A DNA stretch of 64,000 nucleotides from assembly GCA_032622095.1 (NCBI GenBank), contig CP136064.1, forward strand, positions 130,125,605 through 130,189,604. Direction: 5' to 3'. This DNA comes from Siphonodentalium dalli. Lineage: Eukaryota; Mollusca; Scaphopoda; Gadilida; Siphonodentaliidae. Positions 30,201 to 45,200 of this stretch are shown piece after piece. Under the pieces are notes generated by a model, which was not told the origin of the DNA, made no database searches, and saw only the letters and a list, made by a program, of their open reading frames with translations. The position numbers were made by a program, and so were the translations under genes. How positions within the stretch are numbered: the stretch's first letter is position 1; each line of letters begins with the position of its first letter.

Positions 30201-33200
30201 TGAGGCCCTCGGTCCATCGCGCATCTACTTTTGATTCTGTGTGCGATATGGTGTGCAAGCATGCACCTCAAAATTGAAGGACTCCGATTTACAAACCTGG
30301 GTAAAAAAATTACTGAAACCATGGGATATCTGTGCCAAGTTTTTAAAAAATTGACCGGAAACTGTAGAAATACAAGCTCAGACAGAATTATGCTTGTTAC
30401 AAACAATTACTAAAAAAAAAGGGGGATAACTCAGCTAAAAACGTAAAACGGACCTCATAATCGCAGGTTCCCATCATACTAAATATATGTGCCTAGTTTA
30501 AAAAAATATAGGACTATATTAAGCTGGGACCAGACCTATTAATTTATCAAAATGGCAATCCGGGAGATTTTTTCAGGAAGCAGCCGAAATATGCTCATGT
30601 TCCAAAAAATTGTACATAAAATTGACCGTGTGGCATGGCAGTTTTGAGTATCTAACTTTTCGTTTTAGAACGTTCAAACGGAAAAACACGAGACCTGTAT
30701 AATCTCCTGTTTTGTCTGTGAGTCTCCCAATTTTATGCCTTAAACCCCTGCGCTCCAACAACCTCAATACAATCTCATGGTTTGGGGAAATGCAGGTAAT
30801 AAAGACATTTTATTTAAAAAATATTATCACTGGTAACAAGGAAGTAAATATAGGCATGTTTCGTTTGTAAGTCTCTCTAATGAGATGTCGGATGTGTTCT
30901 ATTGTCTCTCCGAATAGGTGCCTTATGTCAGGGAGGGTTTATTACATGCTATTAAATTACTGAGTTGACTTTACCAGCTTACCTTGTCGCGACTTACGTT
31001 TCGTATATGTTGAAGCTATTTTGTTGGATCATTACTCTAATATTACACTCGACACATATAGGTAGTGTTTTTTCACGAATAACAGACTATCAGATTTTGG
31101 GATTGACCTTTTTATAATCGTTTCATCACTATACTCGTCTCAAGGATTTACCTCAGACAGGAATGCACGTGCCCTGACATTGGCATTCATGCTCGCTTAT
31201 ATAATCATAAGTCGTGTTATTAAATCTATTGTCTATACTAGAACAGCTTGCATGGCTACGAAGAGTGTGAAAATTAATTAGTGTCAATTGACTCACTGCT
31301 GATAGTACTGAATGATGATGAATATGAAATTACTCTTGATGTTACAACATCTGCACATGCGGGAGAAATCGGTGCTCTTCCGTATTATGGATGATTTAGC
31401 TATGACAATCCGGGAGTCTCACGGACAATCCGTGAAACTTAACAGCTCTGGTTGGGACAAAGTTGAGTCCATGCGATCGATGAATGGACTGAAGGATGGC
31501 TAGACGCTGATTACAAGCTGATTCCTATATACCCCCCATAACTTCGTTGAAACTTTTAAGGGTTACTAAAAGTCGAATGCCATTCTGTGGAGGAATTGGT
31601 TTTCATTTTCACTCACAGTAACATGCATAAAAGTTGACTCACTACTTTTTAGCTCACCAGAGACGAAGTCTCCGGTGGAGCTAATAGTCATCATTCCTAG
31701 TCCATCCGTCCACCCGTCCGTCATGAATCGTCTTCTTCTCCAGTACCATAAGACCAAATGGGTTCATATTTGGTGTGGGTGTTCCCTAGGTGACTCACAT
31801 TCAGATTTGTTCAAATGAGGTCACCAGGTCAATTAGTTGCAAAACCAGGGCCATAACTCTATTCGTCCATAGTAATTCCATAGTAACGACTTCTTCTCAA
31901 TAACCATTGGGCCGATTTAGCTTATATTTGGTATGGAGGGGCCTTGGGTGACTGGGGTTCAGATTTGTTCAAATTGGCTCACTGGTTCAAATATGGATGG
32001 AGCCCGGGACATAACTTAAAAAAATTATGTTCAATTTAAAAAAAAAATATTCATTTTTATTTGAAAAAAAAAATTAATATATATATTTGTCATATGACTC
32101 AATCATTATTTACGTTGGAAACTATGTCATAAATCAATTTCATATCAATTACTAATTCATATCACCTTCCGATAATTTGATTGGTTTGTTGACAAAAAGT
32201 GTGTTCTGATTGGCTGAATGGCAGCCGGGGGCCGAGCCGCATCTCTGACTAAATGCAGGTCAAATTCGTGCGCGTCAATCAACGCGATGCCGAAATTCTC
32301 GCAATTATAATCTTGAAATATATAGTTTTGGACATTGTTATACGATAAATAGAATATGTAATTCGTATTTATCTAATAAACATACGATATAATGTCACAA
32401 ACTGAGAACAGAATAGCGCACTATATCTTCGCGTGCATATTATTTCTGCTAATTCACCAGGTGTAATTGGGCTTCCGGTGCAATGAAGTGACATCACATT
32501 AACCTTTTGCTGCCGATGTCATATAGCTATTTAGTGATTTGTGTGCGTTTTGGACATCATAATCAATTTATAGGTGTCATATGATAAATAGAATATGTAA
32601 TTCGTGTTTCTCTCATATGATATTTATGAAACTCGTCACAAATTTTCAGTTTTCTCTCGCTGGAGGCTCGAGAAAACTGAAAATTCTTAGACTCGTTTCA
32701 TAAATATCATATGAGATAAACACTCATTTCATATCCTCTATATATATTTTTTTTTATTTATTTTTTTAAAATATAATTTAGATTTAACTCCTTACTCAAT
32801 TTAACAAAATGTTTTTTTTATGAAAACATAAACACCTGTTATGAAACACTTGTACTGCACTGCACTGGAAAACTATTGTCAATATTATAAAGCATGCCTT
32901 ATTTATCAAATTAGTGGCTTTTTCGCTAAATGTATATAAATATAAGGATAACTGTCATGTGGACTGTTTTTTTATGGAGATGTAACCGTGAGGTAAATGG
33001 TCATAACTTGTATGTAAAACCCGAAAGACAAGTTATGATTTTTTAAACTACCCCCACCCACCCCAAATACTTTAACCCCTTCTCAAGACAAATTAATTGA
33101 GCTTTTGAATTCAAGTTGGGTACTGATACTAGTATATTGATTCCTGTGGTCTTATTTTTTATAAAGTATTAGTTGTAGATGTAACAGGTGTTACAATATT

Positions 33201-36200
33201 ATGTATATAAGGCTGTTATATCTTTATCTATGCTAATGATGTGTAGATCTATAATGCTGATAATGGCAAGGAAAAAGTATCAGTGGTGCCAGCATATGAA
33301 CCCTTCCCTAAATTTTGTAAGTACTTTTGAAGAAAACGAATTTACTTCAACTCTTAAAATGATATGAAACACTCTGGTAGGGTGATCAAATAGAAATGGA
33401 GAATAATCTTGCTCACAGTAGTAATGTTTACAAATATTATATCCAAATTGACAACAAACACCGTCATTCTTATATATTAATTAAATACAGTGACTCTCAA
33501 TGGCAAAATCGTTTTTGTTAGCTTATCGTAGATAGTTGCGTCCCGAATAGAGAAGTAAATATTTACAACTGCGCGTAGTTCTTACTATGTTTTCTACGGA
33601 GTGGTAAGGTCAATTTGTTTGAAATTTTCGGCGATGTTACTAGAATGCTATATTCCTCCAGTTGGCATAGTGCCTGAATACTAACTTACTAGTTTCACGC
33701 AACCGAATAAGTACATAATATGTCTTTAAAATATACCATTTGAAATTACTAGATGAATGGATCTAATTAATTGAGATTTGCATTGTTTCAAATAGGGGCA
33801 GAATAGGGCAGAGATAAGGGATTTAACTCTCACTAATCTGCCCTACCTGTATCTGTGCTGTTGAATTCAAGTTTGGTATTGGTATATTAATATATAGATT
33901 ACTAATGATTGCTAAGCTGACAGGTTGGGATGGGATATGGTGGCAATGTTAGAGACAATGGGAGGGAGTGTAGAGGGTCATTGTGGTCAAAATTTTCAAC
34001 AGTTGTAAAGTTTATGCCTGATACAACATTAGTTGTAAATTTGATTTTCACACCAAGCATAGGTTAGAATTGTTCTCATACATGTAGTTCGATTTTCCAA
34101 CAACAATGTTTTTAGACCAACAGTCAATATTTTCCTACTTCCTGTTAACTCTTTCAACCCGGCAGCCCGCCAAAGCGGGCACGACGTAATTTGCGTTCAT
34201 CCCGGCAGCCCGCTTTAGCGGGCGGAGCGCAATTGTCGGGAATAATACAATATTTCCAGAGATATACAAATGATTTTATTGGCTAGCGACTTATATATCC
34301 TTTGGGTGATATTCGGCATCAATACTAATTTAATTTACTAATAAATACTAATTTATCGGTGCGCACGAATACCTAGCATGAACGCGATTCAGAGAATTTC
34401 CGGTCCTATAAATATAGACAGCAGCTGTATGACGTCACGATTACTATTTTGGGTTTTCCTAAAAATCGATGACGCAATACTACCGACAGGTGTGCATGGT
34501 GTTTTGAGTCACATTTCGATTTTGGTTTATAGTTTATCACAAAAACTTACCGGTACAATTATTATTATTATGTTTATGAAATAAAGAAGATAATGTTGAC
34601 CTTTCTAACGATGTTTTATTTGTGGTATCCGTCTATAATGTCTCCTATTTTCGACGCAAAGTTACGGAAATCACCGTGCCGCACTACGGCGCGACTTTAA
34701 TAATATTAGCTGCACGTGCATATTATAAACATGAAATCGACATTCATAATCATTTTGGGAATCGAATCAGGACATTGGCAGTTGTTTTATTTGGAATGTT
34801 GCTCATAATTCCTCAGCATACTGACAAGTAAATCCCTGGGTCTAACATTGCTAGATGTGGGAGTATATGTTCGTTTCGGTCAAATAGCGTCTCTCTGACA
34901 AACTAACTGGGTTAGTACTGGTCTGCTCGTGCCTTTGATAATGCAATTATGTTCAATGAACCGATTGGTAAAACATTTGAAACCATGCACGGTGGCATCA
35001 CAACCAAGTGTATACACCACACTTGCAAAGAATGACACATTCATGTATGTATGTGGAAACATTGCTATGCGAATTTGATATTCCAGATACAGGTGATACA
35101 TGTATGCCCATATAGCATATGTTGGGATTCAATGTCCCTTCTCGGTTCTCACCTACACACACATGATATATTATTTAGATGTGACGCCCCCAATTGGTAT
35201 ATAACACATATTGAAGGTAATCTGTTAACGATCATAAAACATTCAGTTTGCCATAACCGACATCACTCTAAAGGTAGTGTTGAAGCAATATATCAGGGAC
35301 ACATCATTTTTTTTAGGCAAGCTGATAATCCAGGGTTCTGGGACATCTATATCTGTATATTCAGGGATGAAAGAGTTAAACTGTTGGACCAACATTCAAA
35401 ATTACCACATTTTTTTACTTTATGTGGGGGGGGGGGGGGGGGGGGGGGGTCGGGTTACCAATACATTTTAACTTTATGGGGATGTCAGGTCAGGGTGGAA
35501 ATTTCCAAAAGTTGGAGAGCTTGATGTACCAGTTGCAATATTCCAACCTAAGAGGGATGTGCAAAAGTCATTTTGTGAACTCAGGAATGTGGTCTGGTTG
35601 TCTTGTTTAAAAAAGAGTTGGGGGTTGAAGATTTGTCAGTGGTGTCCAATTAGAAATTTCAAGGTGCAGGCCTCTGCTCAACGAAGATCCTCCAGCTATG
35701 TCCCTGTTTAGAACTACTTGTCTTTAGTCATTTTGACAAGTACTGACTGTTGTAGTCTTCAGAGTCCAGGTCTTCTCAGTCTTTGCAGTCAGGTGAGCGA
35801 TTCCACAGTCATTGACTATCTTGTTTTTAACAATTTCAAGTTCAAATGTGAGAAACAAACCTCAGGGTTTTCTGTAATCGCAGAATACAATCAGTGGCCA
35901 CTGGACTACGCCCACCAGCAGTACTGTCATTCACACTCCGCCTAGTCTGGAGGAATCGCGTCAGTTCTTTTAGCAACATATTGCTTGGGGCAAAACAGCC
36001 GGTTGCCAACCACATTAGCTCCCATCCTTTCCTTTCACTCATGCTGAAACATTATGGTACTATGTTAAGATGCACACCTATATAGGCAATATAATTATAA
36101 CATAATGAACAATTTTGATTGATGATCTAAATTACCATCATTTTGAAAACTTTTTTTTCGGAACCTTTTAAAAAAAAAAAATAGGCAAACAAAGAAGAAT

Positions 36201-39200
36201 ACTTGCTGTTTGTGGTTTGCAAACTTCACAACAAGTAAAATTACTCAGTCCATTCACCAAATGATTTCCATTATTTGGTTTCCATCATTTTCAATATATT
36301 TTTGTTTCATATTGTTAAGGCAGAGGGGTAATATTTGTTGCCATGTTGCCATGGTAAATAAAATACAATAGATGTCTGAAAGAGCATCACTATGTGGTAA
36401 TTTACAGTTGCAGTGACAACAAACTATTAACAGACAGTAAACTGTGTCAGTTCCAGTCTCTCATATTGGCATCCTTTTTACTATAATTCAGCGTTATTGG
36501 TTCATATTTCTGTACATATCGATTATTTGTTACATTCTTTATAAATCTTCATAGAATGGACGAAATAAAGATATAATAATAAGATCTATAACACAATCTG
36601 AGATGTGATTATCCAGGGGAGAACATCACAAGAAAAAATACAAATATAAATCCTGAATTCTAGGTGAGAGTGGTTGCAAAACCAAGACAAGAATAATTAT
36701 CATAGTCTCTGTTATCTTTACCCAAATATATTTATTTGTTATTTGGGTTTGCAGGAGCAGAGGAGACAGGATGAAGATGCAATGGAAATTAGCTTTCAAA
36801 AATTTCTCCTAAAGTTACTTTCGTGTCTAAAAGGGGTATAGCATATATATTTTGTCCTCCATATTTCATCTACAGTATAGTGGGCCAGAATGGGATATGG
36901 ACTGACCTTGATTTGTTGTCCGCGAGCTGTTTCATTATCTGGCAGAAAACCTCATCCCTCAGAATTTCCTTTGAAATTAGAATTATTATGAAATTATTGA
37001 AATGTGAGCTCTTCGTTCGGCCATCAAAAAATTCATCACTAACATCCAACATATAGCTGATTGATTTTCATAATTCCTCATTAGTGGATATTTTGCACTA
37101 ATGTTTAATTTTAGCTGCTAAACCATGAGTATTCACTGCATAAAATTTAAAGAATATGTGAATGAATATTATAACCCTTTGTGTAGACCAGTCATCTTTG
37201 CATTCCAACTAAAATACATACTCATGCTTTATTTTGAGAAATGATTTCAGTATAGCCTTTAATAGATCATAGAAGTTATCACACAAGAGTATTCAAAATG
37301 TCTTATCAGCACCCTACTCACATTCTTCAGAGGAGGCTCAAATATCTGATCAGTCAGCTCGTTGGTTGTCCTATCTCTGCGGCACGGATGATCACCCATA
37401 TACTTCAGAATAGGTAAATATCATTAAGGAACTTAAGAGACACATAAATAGTCAAGTCTATACATGATGTGAATGTGTCATATTCCTGGAATGGAACTTC
37501 AACTAGAACTGTATATCAAGCCAAATCATGAATTCACAAATTGATGGAAGTCATTATTAAATTTCAAGACAAGGTCAAAAATTTCCGTTGGTATTGGTAA
37601 CATTTCCCCAAATAATGAGCATGTCATTGCAAGTTAGAACGGAAATGAAACTGAAAGTCTATTAAAATATTCAGATTTTGATGGATGTGATGTGGGCCAC
37701 ATTATTTTGTTGGCTGTTCTGTAGATTTTGGCACCCTTATGTCCATGATGTCATTTACCATACTCTATCCACCTGCATGTGAAAGAAGCAAACCACACTT
37801 TAAACAAGTGGCCATAGTGAACTAACTAGTCAGTGAAGCTGTTAGAAAGCGATACCTGAAATCTGGTATATTGGCTGGCTGTCTTAAAAGGCATAAGTTA
37901 TGCTTTCACAAAACCAGCTTTGGTGTGGGCATCTAAATTCAATGTACCCAGACCTTCATAACAGGTAAAATTTCCAAGAACAATTTACCTTAATTTCCAA
38001 GCACCATCTAACTAATATTGTACAGAATAAAAGGATATCCAAGAAGCTCATGCAGGCATCTTGACTGAGATCATCCTTGCCAACAAGTTTCTTTAGTAGC
38101 GGCTGTTTGATTGGATCCTTAGAATGGCTCCACAAATCAACTGGTTTTCGCTTACGAGCAGATTGCAATGTTTTAGTCAAGGTCATCTTTGGTGGTGGCC
38201 TGTCCAAAAAGAAAACATTCATAAGCTCAAATAACAGTGACAACATTGCACAAACCATGCTTTTGTATGCTATCTCTCATTAATATGAGTATGTTGCCTG
38301 GTGGAAGAAACTTCGGTCAAAGTTTCATACCATATGGATTCATTTTTACCATGAAGAAACACTCTGACTACCAAACTGATAACTGTAAACCTAGCCTATA
38401 TATTTACAATAAGCATGTTTGTATACCTGAAGTGGTCATATGAGTACTGCTCCAGTGTGTGGGCCTTTTCTCCGGTATCTACGTAACCATTGTCTATATG
38501 GTCTGTTGCATTCTCTATTTTAGTATGTTCTCCAGAATTCATGAATAAATTCTGAAAGAAAGACATTAAAGGCTTATTAAGGAATTTGTGATGAGTATAG
38601 GGTATAATTGATAATCCTTCATCAGTGACAAAAGCAAGCACAAGTTAGTGTTTCATTCACATAAATTTTATCAATTTGAGAACAAATAAATCAATAAATA
38701 GTATTAACCTTTTAACTGCTAAAAGATGGCATTATGTCAGTGTTGACCTGTTGACTTTATGCAGTCAAAGAATGTAAAGGAAATATGAAAACTCTACACA
38801 TATGAGTGCAGGTGGACATATTATTGGGAATTTTCCTGACACATCTAACAGTTTAAAATTTTGAAATAGTCATTCAAATACACTCAATGCTTGGAATTAA
38901 TAACGACAGATTGCGATTACTTTGAAATAGGTCTGCGCTCACTACTAACATATATTTACACTAATACATGCTTTCTCCTTTAAACATTGCAAAATAAAGA
39001 CATTAGTAAAAGTGAGTTCCTATAAGCTGGAACATCTCAAAATATTTAACTGAAATAGCAAGACATACAAGAATATCACTTGGAGGTTTTGTAATTGTTG
39101 GTAAGACATAGACACATTCTGCTGGAAAGTCGCCCTTCTGTTTCGACCTGATACACTCTCCATAGCACCAGCCAGAATTCATAACGGTCTCTCCTGTATG

Positions 39201-42200
39201 TTCAAGCTCTATGAGGTCACCCTTCTTGAAGTTGAGGAATGATGATCCTGGGCCTAGCAATGATAAGTTGTATGCATGATTATGAGAGAGCAAATATCAG
39301 AGTCTCACTTCAAGGTACGTATCACTAAAATATATCACATTTTTCAACAAGCCATTCAATGTTAACAATAGTCATATTTCTTAAATTGTCTAAATATTAA
39401 TTTAGTGATTATTGACTAAGCTGCAATACACAATACCAATAAATCCTTTTAATATTGACTGGAATTTAAGATATATTTATGCTATGTAAATGTTAATGTT
39501 TCCAGCAACCTAATTCCCAACGACCAGAATACATGTCTGGAGGGTTTGATGCTATATTTATCCCTAAATTCCAATGAACAGTTTCAATAAAAGTAATATT
39601 ACATAACATAGAGATATATAATGAGTCTCAATATAATTATGATCACTTTATTTAAAAAATCATTCATATGCTATGTACAATGAAAGAAGAGCTATTGGAA
39701 TTGTGATCATACTTTATGCAACAACTGTTATAAGTAATGCAAAACAACATGTATACAAATTTATTATATGCTCTATAGTGAAACAGCTAACAACGTATGA
39801 ATTGCTTGTCCCAGCAAGCTAATACCAAAATGTTATTTGCTCTTTGTATTAGCCTTCATTACATTGTTATCGATGACATCATTTACTTTTACAGTGGTGA
39901 TAGTCCATACTGATCTCTTATGAGAATGCACATTACAGAGCCATATCGAGCTTCATGTAGTGTTTTATCTATGAGCCAGAGACAAGTCAATCAGTTGACG
40001 ATCACCTGATTTGTTTTCGTCTGCATTTAATTTGGCAAAACAATCGCCTAATAGAAATAATTGTAATTGATATAGCAAAACCACATGTAATAAAAAGAAA
40101 ACTTACGGCTTTTGACTGAACAAAAGAATTGTCATTCGTGGGTGCAAGCAAATGTTGATTTTCCACGAGCGGCTTGTACCCACTCATGATAATTCTCTTA
40201 TTCAGTCAAAACCCATAGGTATCCTCTATATATCAGAATCTCATCAATAAAAATTATTTAAAAAAAAAACATAGATATATAAACAAACCTGGTGAGTTGT
40301 AATCTTGTAAAGCAATCACATATTTTGATCTTGTCTTGAGTCCTTCTAGGAAGGTAACAACTAGGTCTCTGATGTCTTCGGCATTCGGAGACGTGAAGGT
40401 GTACTCCTCACCCTTTACAGTTGCCAATGTAAAACTCTGGCCGTGGAGCTTGCCAGTCCTGTAGAGAAATAATTACTCTATCACAAGAGTCACACGATCA
40501 AGTGCATACAATTGTAATCAACATTACCAGATGCTCAGCACTGTGATAATCTGTGCCAATCAATTTTCAAACCAAATTCTTCATCAAGGTTTGGTTTTGG
40601 TTCATTTGTATTTATTGTCGTTTCAGTTGCTATAGGCTATAAATTACAAGTGGAGGAAAGACCTTTCAGAGGATTAATTTCATCAGATTACTGACCCCCA
40701 GAAATCTACTGTCCAAACTTGTTCTGATACATAACTAACATGTGTACAAATCCAAATCTGCGCTTATAGGGATTTAAACCAGTTTCGCCAATGCTGGATG
40801 GTTTATGTTGACCTAAAATTCCATCTACAAACTGAGCCACGAAGGACCCCTTATAGTGAATCAAGAATTTTTTTTAGACTTGTCATCTAGAAGAATCATT
40901 AGCACACACAATCTGACCATCATATGCATTCTGTGTCGAATTTGTTGGATCAAATATGATGTCTTTTTCAAATTCTGGTATAAGCTCGTCACAAATGACA
41001 CAACGCTAAGCATGTATTGTCTGCTTTGAATCATTGGGAGTTATTGTTACGAAGACTCAATCCAAAATTATGGCGATGGGAATGTTAAAAATATAATCAA
41101 AATTTTCACATATATTTCTAACTTTGGTCATAAAAAAGTGACATTTATCACATATAACACAAGTCAGATTTATATCCATATTCAAACCTTTATTGAATAT
41201 GTGATAACATTTCACGAGTCCGAAAACATGTCAATCAATCAAATCGGTGAGGTGTATGGGTGTACAAGGAACAGCTGTGACCATCGGCGGGGTGTATTGG
41301 TATACATGAAGATGTATGGTTATGAGTGGGGTGTATGGGTATATTTGGAGTGGCTATATTGCCATGGGTTGGTGTGTATCATACAATGTATATATGTGTT
41401 GGCAGTATGGTCATGGATTTGGTGTACGGATAAAGAGGGAGTGGCTTTATGGTCATGTGTGATTACATATGTGTACTGTGTGGGCATGGTTCAAGTATAT
41501 ATGCATACCTAGAGTAGGTGGGTGGTCATTGGGGGGGAAGTATAGGTATATAGCGAGTGTCCTTATGGTCATGGGTACATGTACTTGACACTAAACTGGA
41601 GCAAATTCGCGGGCGTTCCTGTGCTGCAGTTTTCATTTATAAAAACCTTCCTTATGACTCATATTGATTGTGAATAAATTCAACTGACATTTTGTGAATG
41701 TATTCAATGACACTTCCAACATTTTGTGAATCTTGACGTCACTGGAACCGAGTGTGTGTTCTTTGGAGGGTTGGCGACATAATAATAGATTCTGCAGGAT
41801 CTCCGATCTATCCTATTATTGCCTCAGATCCTGCTGTGACAACACATTCTGCCTTGTGTGTACAAAAACAGAGGTGTCTTCCTGTACATCACTCACATGC
41901 TCCTAAATACATTCGTACAATTTAACTGCTACAAATTAAGAAAGGACAATTCCATCAGAAAATTGCAAAACTGAAAAGGAGAATGCATTCAGTAAAGGAA
42001 GGCTTAAAGCACATGGTTGGGGTACGTTCTCACAGAATAAGACCTACCTGCTACTTGATACAGCTGTGATCTCAGGGAAAGACAATTCTAATAACACTTG
42101 TTCTTGGTCATCAACAACATACACACCAGTCCAGTTCACTGCAATAATCACATCATTCTTGGGTAAGCTTGGTCCAGCAAACTTGTATGCCTCATAAAAC

Positions 42201-45200
42201 CGAGAGAACAACAACGGCCACTTGTACTTGGCATATCCAACAATATCATTTTTCACAGTGACCTGTTTAATTTGTTCATGTGCAAAGTATGACTTGTTTT
42301 TCAGTTTTGTTGTGATAGTTGTCAGCCAATAGTTAACTCCCTTTGAGTTAAGGCTATTGTCCGGAATGTAAGAAGGAATTAAAGTCTGTAGTCTCTCCAT
42401 CACAATATTGAGTCCGTATTCGATGTAGTATTGTTGGGCAGATATCATTGCCATGTCATCATCCTGTGAAAATGAGATAAAACAATAGATTATTATAAAA
42501 ATATAACGGGATTATCACATGAACCATAAAACTGGCTCAGTTGAAAGACTATTATCGTTCACAATCATGGAACATCATACACTGTTTGAAACTTCGAGAT
42601 ACAGTTATTCCGATGCACCAATCTCTGAGTTGCAGTTATGAATAATGGACTACTGCTTGTGTGCTGAAGTAGGTTTATAGTAACTACGGACCATATAGCA
42701 CACAACGTGCACTTTTATGTCCGTAATAGTTACGGACGTAATAGCAGCGAGGAGTTTAATACAAACAACCAATATTACTTAATGTGAACGAAATAAATTT
42801 GTGATGAAGGGGGAGGGCAATAACTGCCAAAAGGCAACAAAGTTATTACCCATATTCATATACTATAAATATATATATAACAAGCAGTCGCAGACGGCGG
42901 TATCCCCCGCTGAATTGTGCAGTTGGGGAAGTGCATTCTCAATAATGTTTGCGTTCTCAGTATGTGCTAAACAAGAGGTGGGATTTTGTCAAAAAGCCTG
43001 GCTTGCGAACTAATTTTAACTACTGGTCATGGGAACGAATATACCAAAAATCTTTGAAATCCATTGACATTTGTGGAAATGAGCCCTGTGACGTCGTCCA
43101 TTTGCACACAAAAAAATAAACAAAGTCCAATAAGTCCGGTTAAAATATCAGGACGGACCTGGTTTGCGAACTCGTTCTAGATACTGGTCAAGTGAACTCA
43201 TATACCAAATATTTTTGAAATCTGTTGAGATTTGTGGAAATGAGCCCTGTGGCGTCGTCTATTTGCTATTTGGTAAATTCGACAAAAATAATAAACAAAG
43301 TCCAATAACTCCTGTAAAAATATCTGGCCGGACCTGGCTTGTGAACTCATTCTAGGTAATGGTCAGGTGAACTCATATACCAAAAATCTTTGAAATCCGT
43401 TGACATTTGTTCAAGTTATGACTCTTACAAAATCGGGACGGACAGACGGACGGACGGAACCCATTCCTATATCCGCCGCAAATTTCATTTGGCAGGAGAT
43501 AAAAAAAAATTTGCCATAACATCAGTCATCAAAATAAAAACGCCTATCACAGCCCTTTTTATTCAATGCGGTGGGGCCTGAGAACCAGATCCCTTTTGTA
43601 TTGCCTTATTAGGAATTAAAAACAAGGTTCTGATTGAGCTGGAGGTGCAATGTTTCGACACAAGCTGAAGCTGTAAAGTGTTACCACATGTAAATCTGAT
43701 TTTTCCCAAAAAACAACTTACTGGTACATCCTTTTGACTGTAAAAGTGACAATATGTGAGGTTTTATAATTAGAATTTAGACAGTATTGTCTTTGCTGGA
43801 ATAATTAGTGTATATGTACTTATCTAGATATCTCTTGAATTTGTGGGGCACTGTTTCAGAAAGAGAGGGGTCCATATTACCTCATTGAGTGCATGATCAT
43901 TTCTCTCTTTTTGTAGAAATAGACCAATTTTGACGAGATTGCAAAGCTGATATGGATTTACCTTATCACATCTGTATTCACCAAATTTGATTCCTCGCAC
44001 CACCTGCTGGTATATCAGATTTGTTGCAGTAGAATCATCACCAGCTTCATGCCACGGAGCAAATATTTCCTTACGGAAGAATAATCTCCAGGGTGCGTTC
44101 CTTTCCTGGGATCCCTGTTCCTTTGCATACTGTTCACACTGAGATATGGCATCCATGACATGATCTCCACCGCTACCTAGAGACGACACCTGCATATATA
44201 TCAGTCACAAATTATATTAACATTACAATGAAGGGACCAACCTAGGGTAGAAACACGTGAGATATCATCTAAACTGAAAATTGCCAGTAGCCAAAATGTA
44301 TCAATTAGGAATCATCTCCATACTAATATCGAGGGAAATCATAGAGATCGCCAAATGACATGACGTATTTTGGAAAAGTTTTGGAATAATTTAGAACTAT
44401 AGGGATTATTTTGGTAATATATTGGGATATCACTTTATTTTTTGACAATAGTATTGGCAAATTGTTGATATATTAATTTTTATTCTTCATCGGGAAGTGA
44501 CATTCATCATTAAAATACTGATTTGTCACAATTTATTATTTTTTTAAAACAATTTTCAATGTCTATTGCTTTCAACTAGATGCTTTCATACAATTATTTT
44601 TGGTATCTACAAGCTCATGTTATGGCCGCACATATATTTGGTTATATGTTTGTCAAGAAGAATTTCACCATGGAACCCTGTCAACATAGCTGTATCTTCC
44701 ACAAGAAAAAAATATTAATTATCATGCACATTGTTTATGTTATTGTGTCTTATTGAGTTTTATAAGGATATGTGGGAAATTTTGGACACCAACCAATGGC
44801 AATAGCTCAAACTTGACATTGTCAAGTTGAGCTAATAATTCACCAAGTGAATAGGCAGGGTTTACGTTAGGGATCAAATGTTGGGGCCCCTTTTCTTTTT
44901 GCTAGGGGAACGAGAGGCCGATCACAATCGGCAGATGTTTAACACATACCTTGGCGATAGCGATTAGCTATAACTGATAATTGGTCAAAGATATGATCAC
45001 AGTAATCCATATATCAGTACCCAACTTAAAATAAAAAGCTCAAATAATTTGTCTTAAGAAGCGGTCAAAGTATTTGGGGTGGGGGAGGAGTCATTTTATA
45101 ACTCATAACTCTCAAACTCGATCTGTATTTTGGGCTGAGAAACTCGCATACCAAATTTGGTTCCGATCAGATAAAAATTGTTTGAGTTATGACAGCATCA

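Noticed and set aside
35051-35524. 157-codon plus-strand open frame
   Set aside because: It crosses the right end of a piggyBac-like element and a G24 run that yields polyglycine; no transposase motif.
41138-41512. 124-codon open frame on the plus strand
   Set aside because: It is produced by the G/T-rich minisatellite (repeated [10 protein letters not shown]-like words) with no start context or homology.
43881-43961. Extending exon 8 to the second donor as the main form
   Set aside because: The added 27 residues have no counterpart in human MYO7A, while the earlier donor gives a collinear join.
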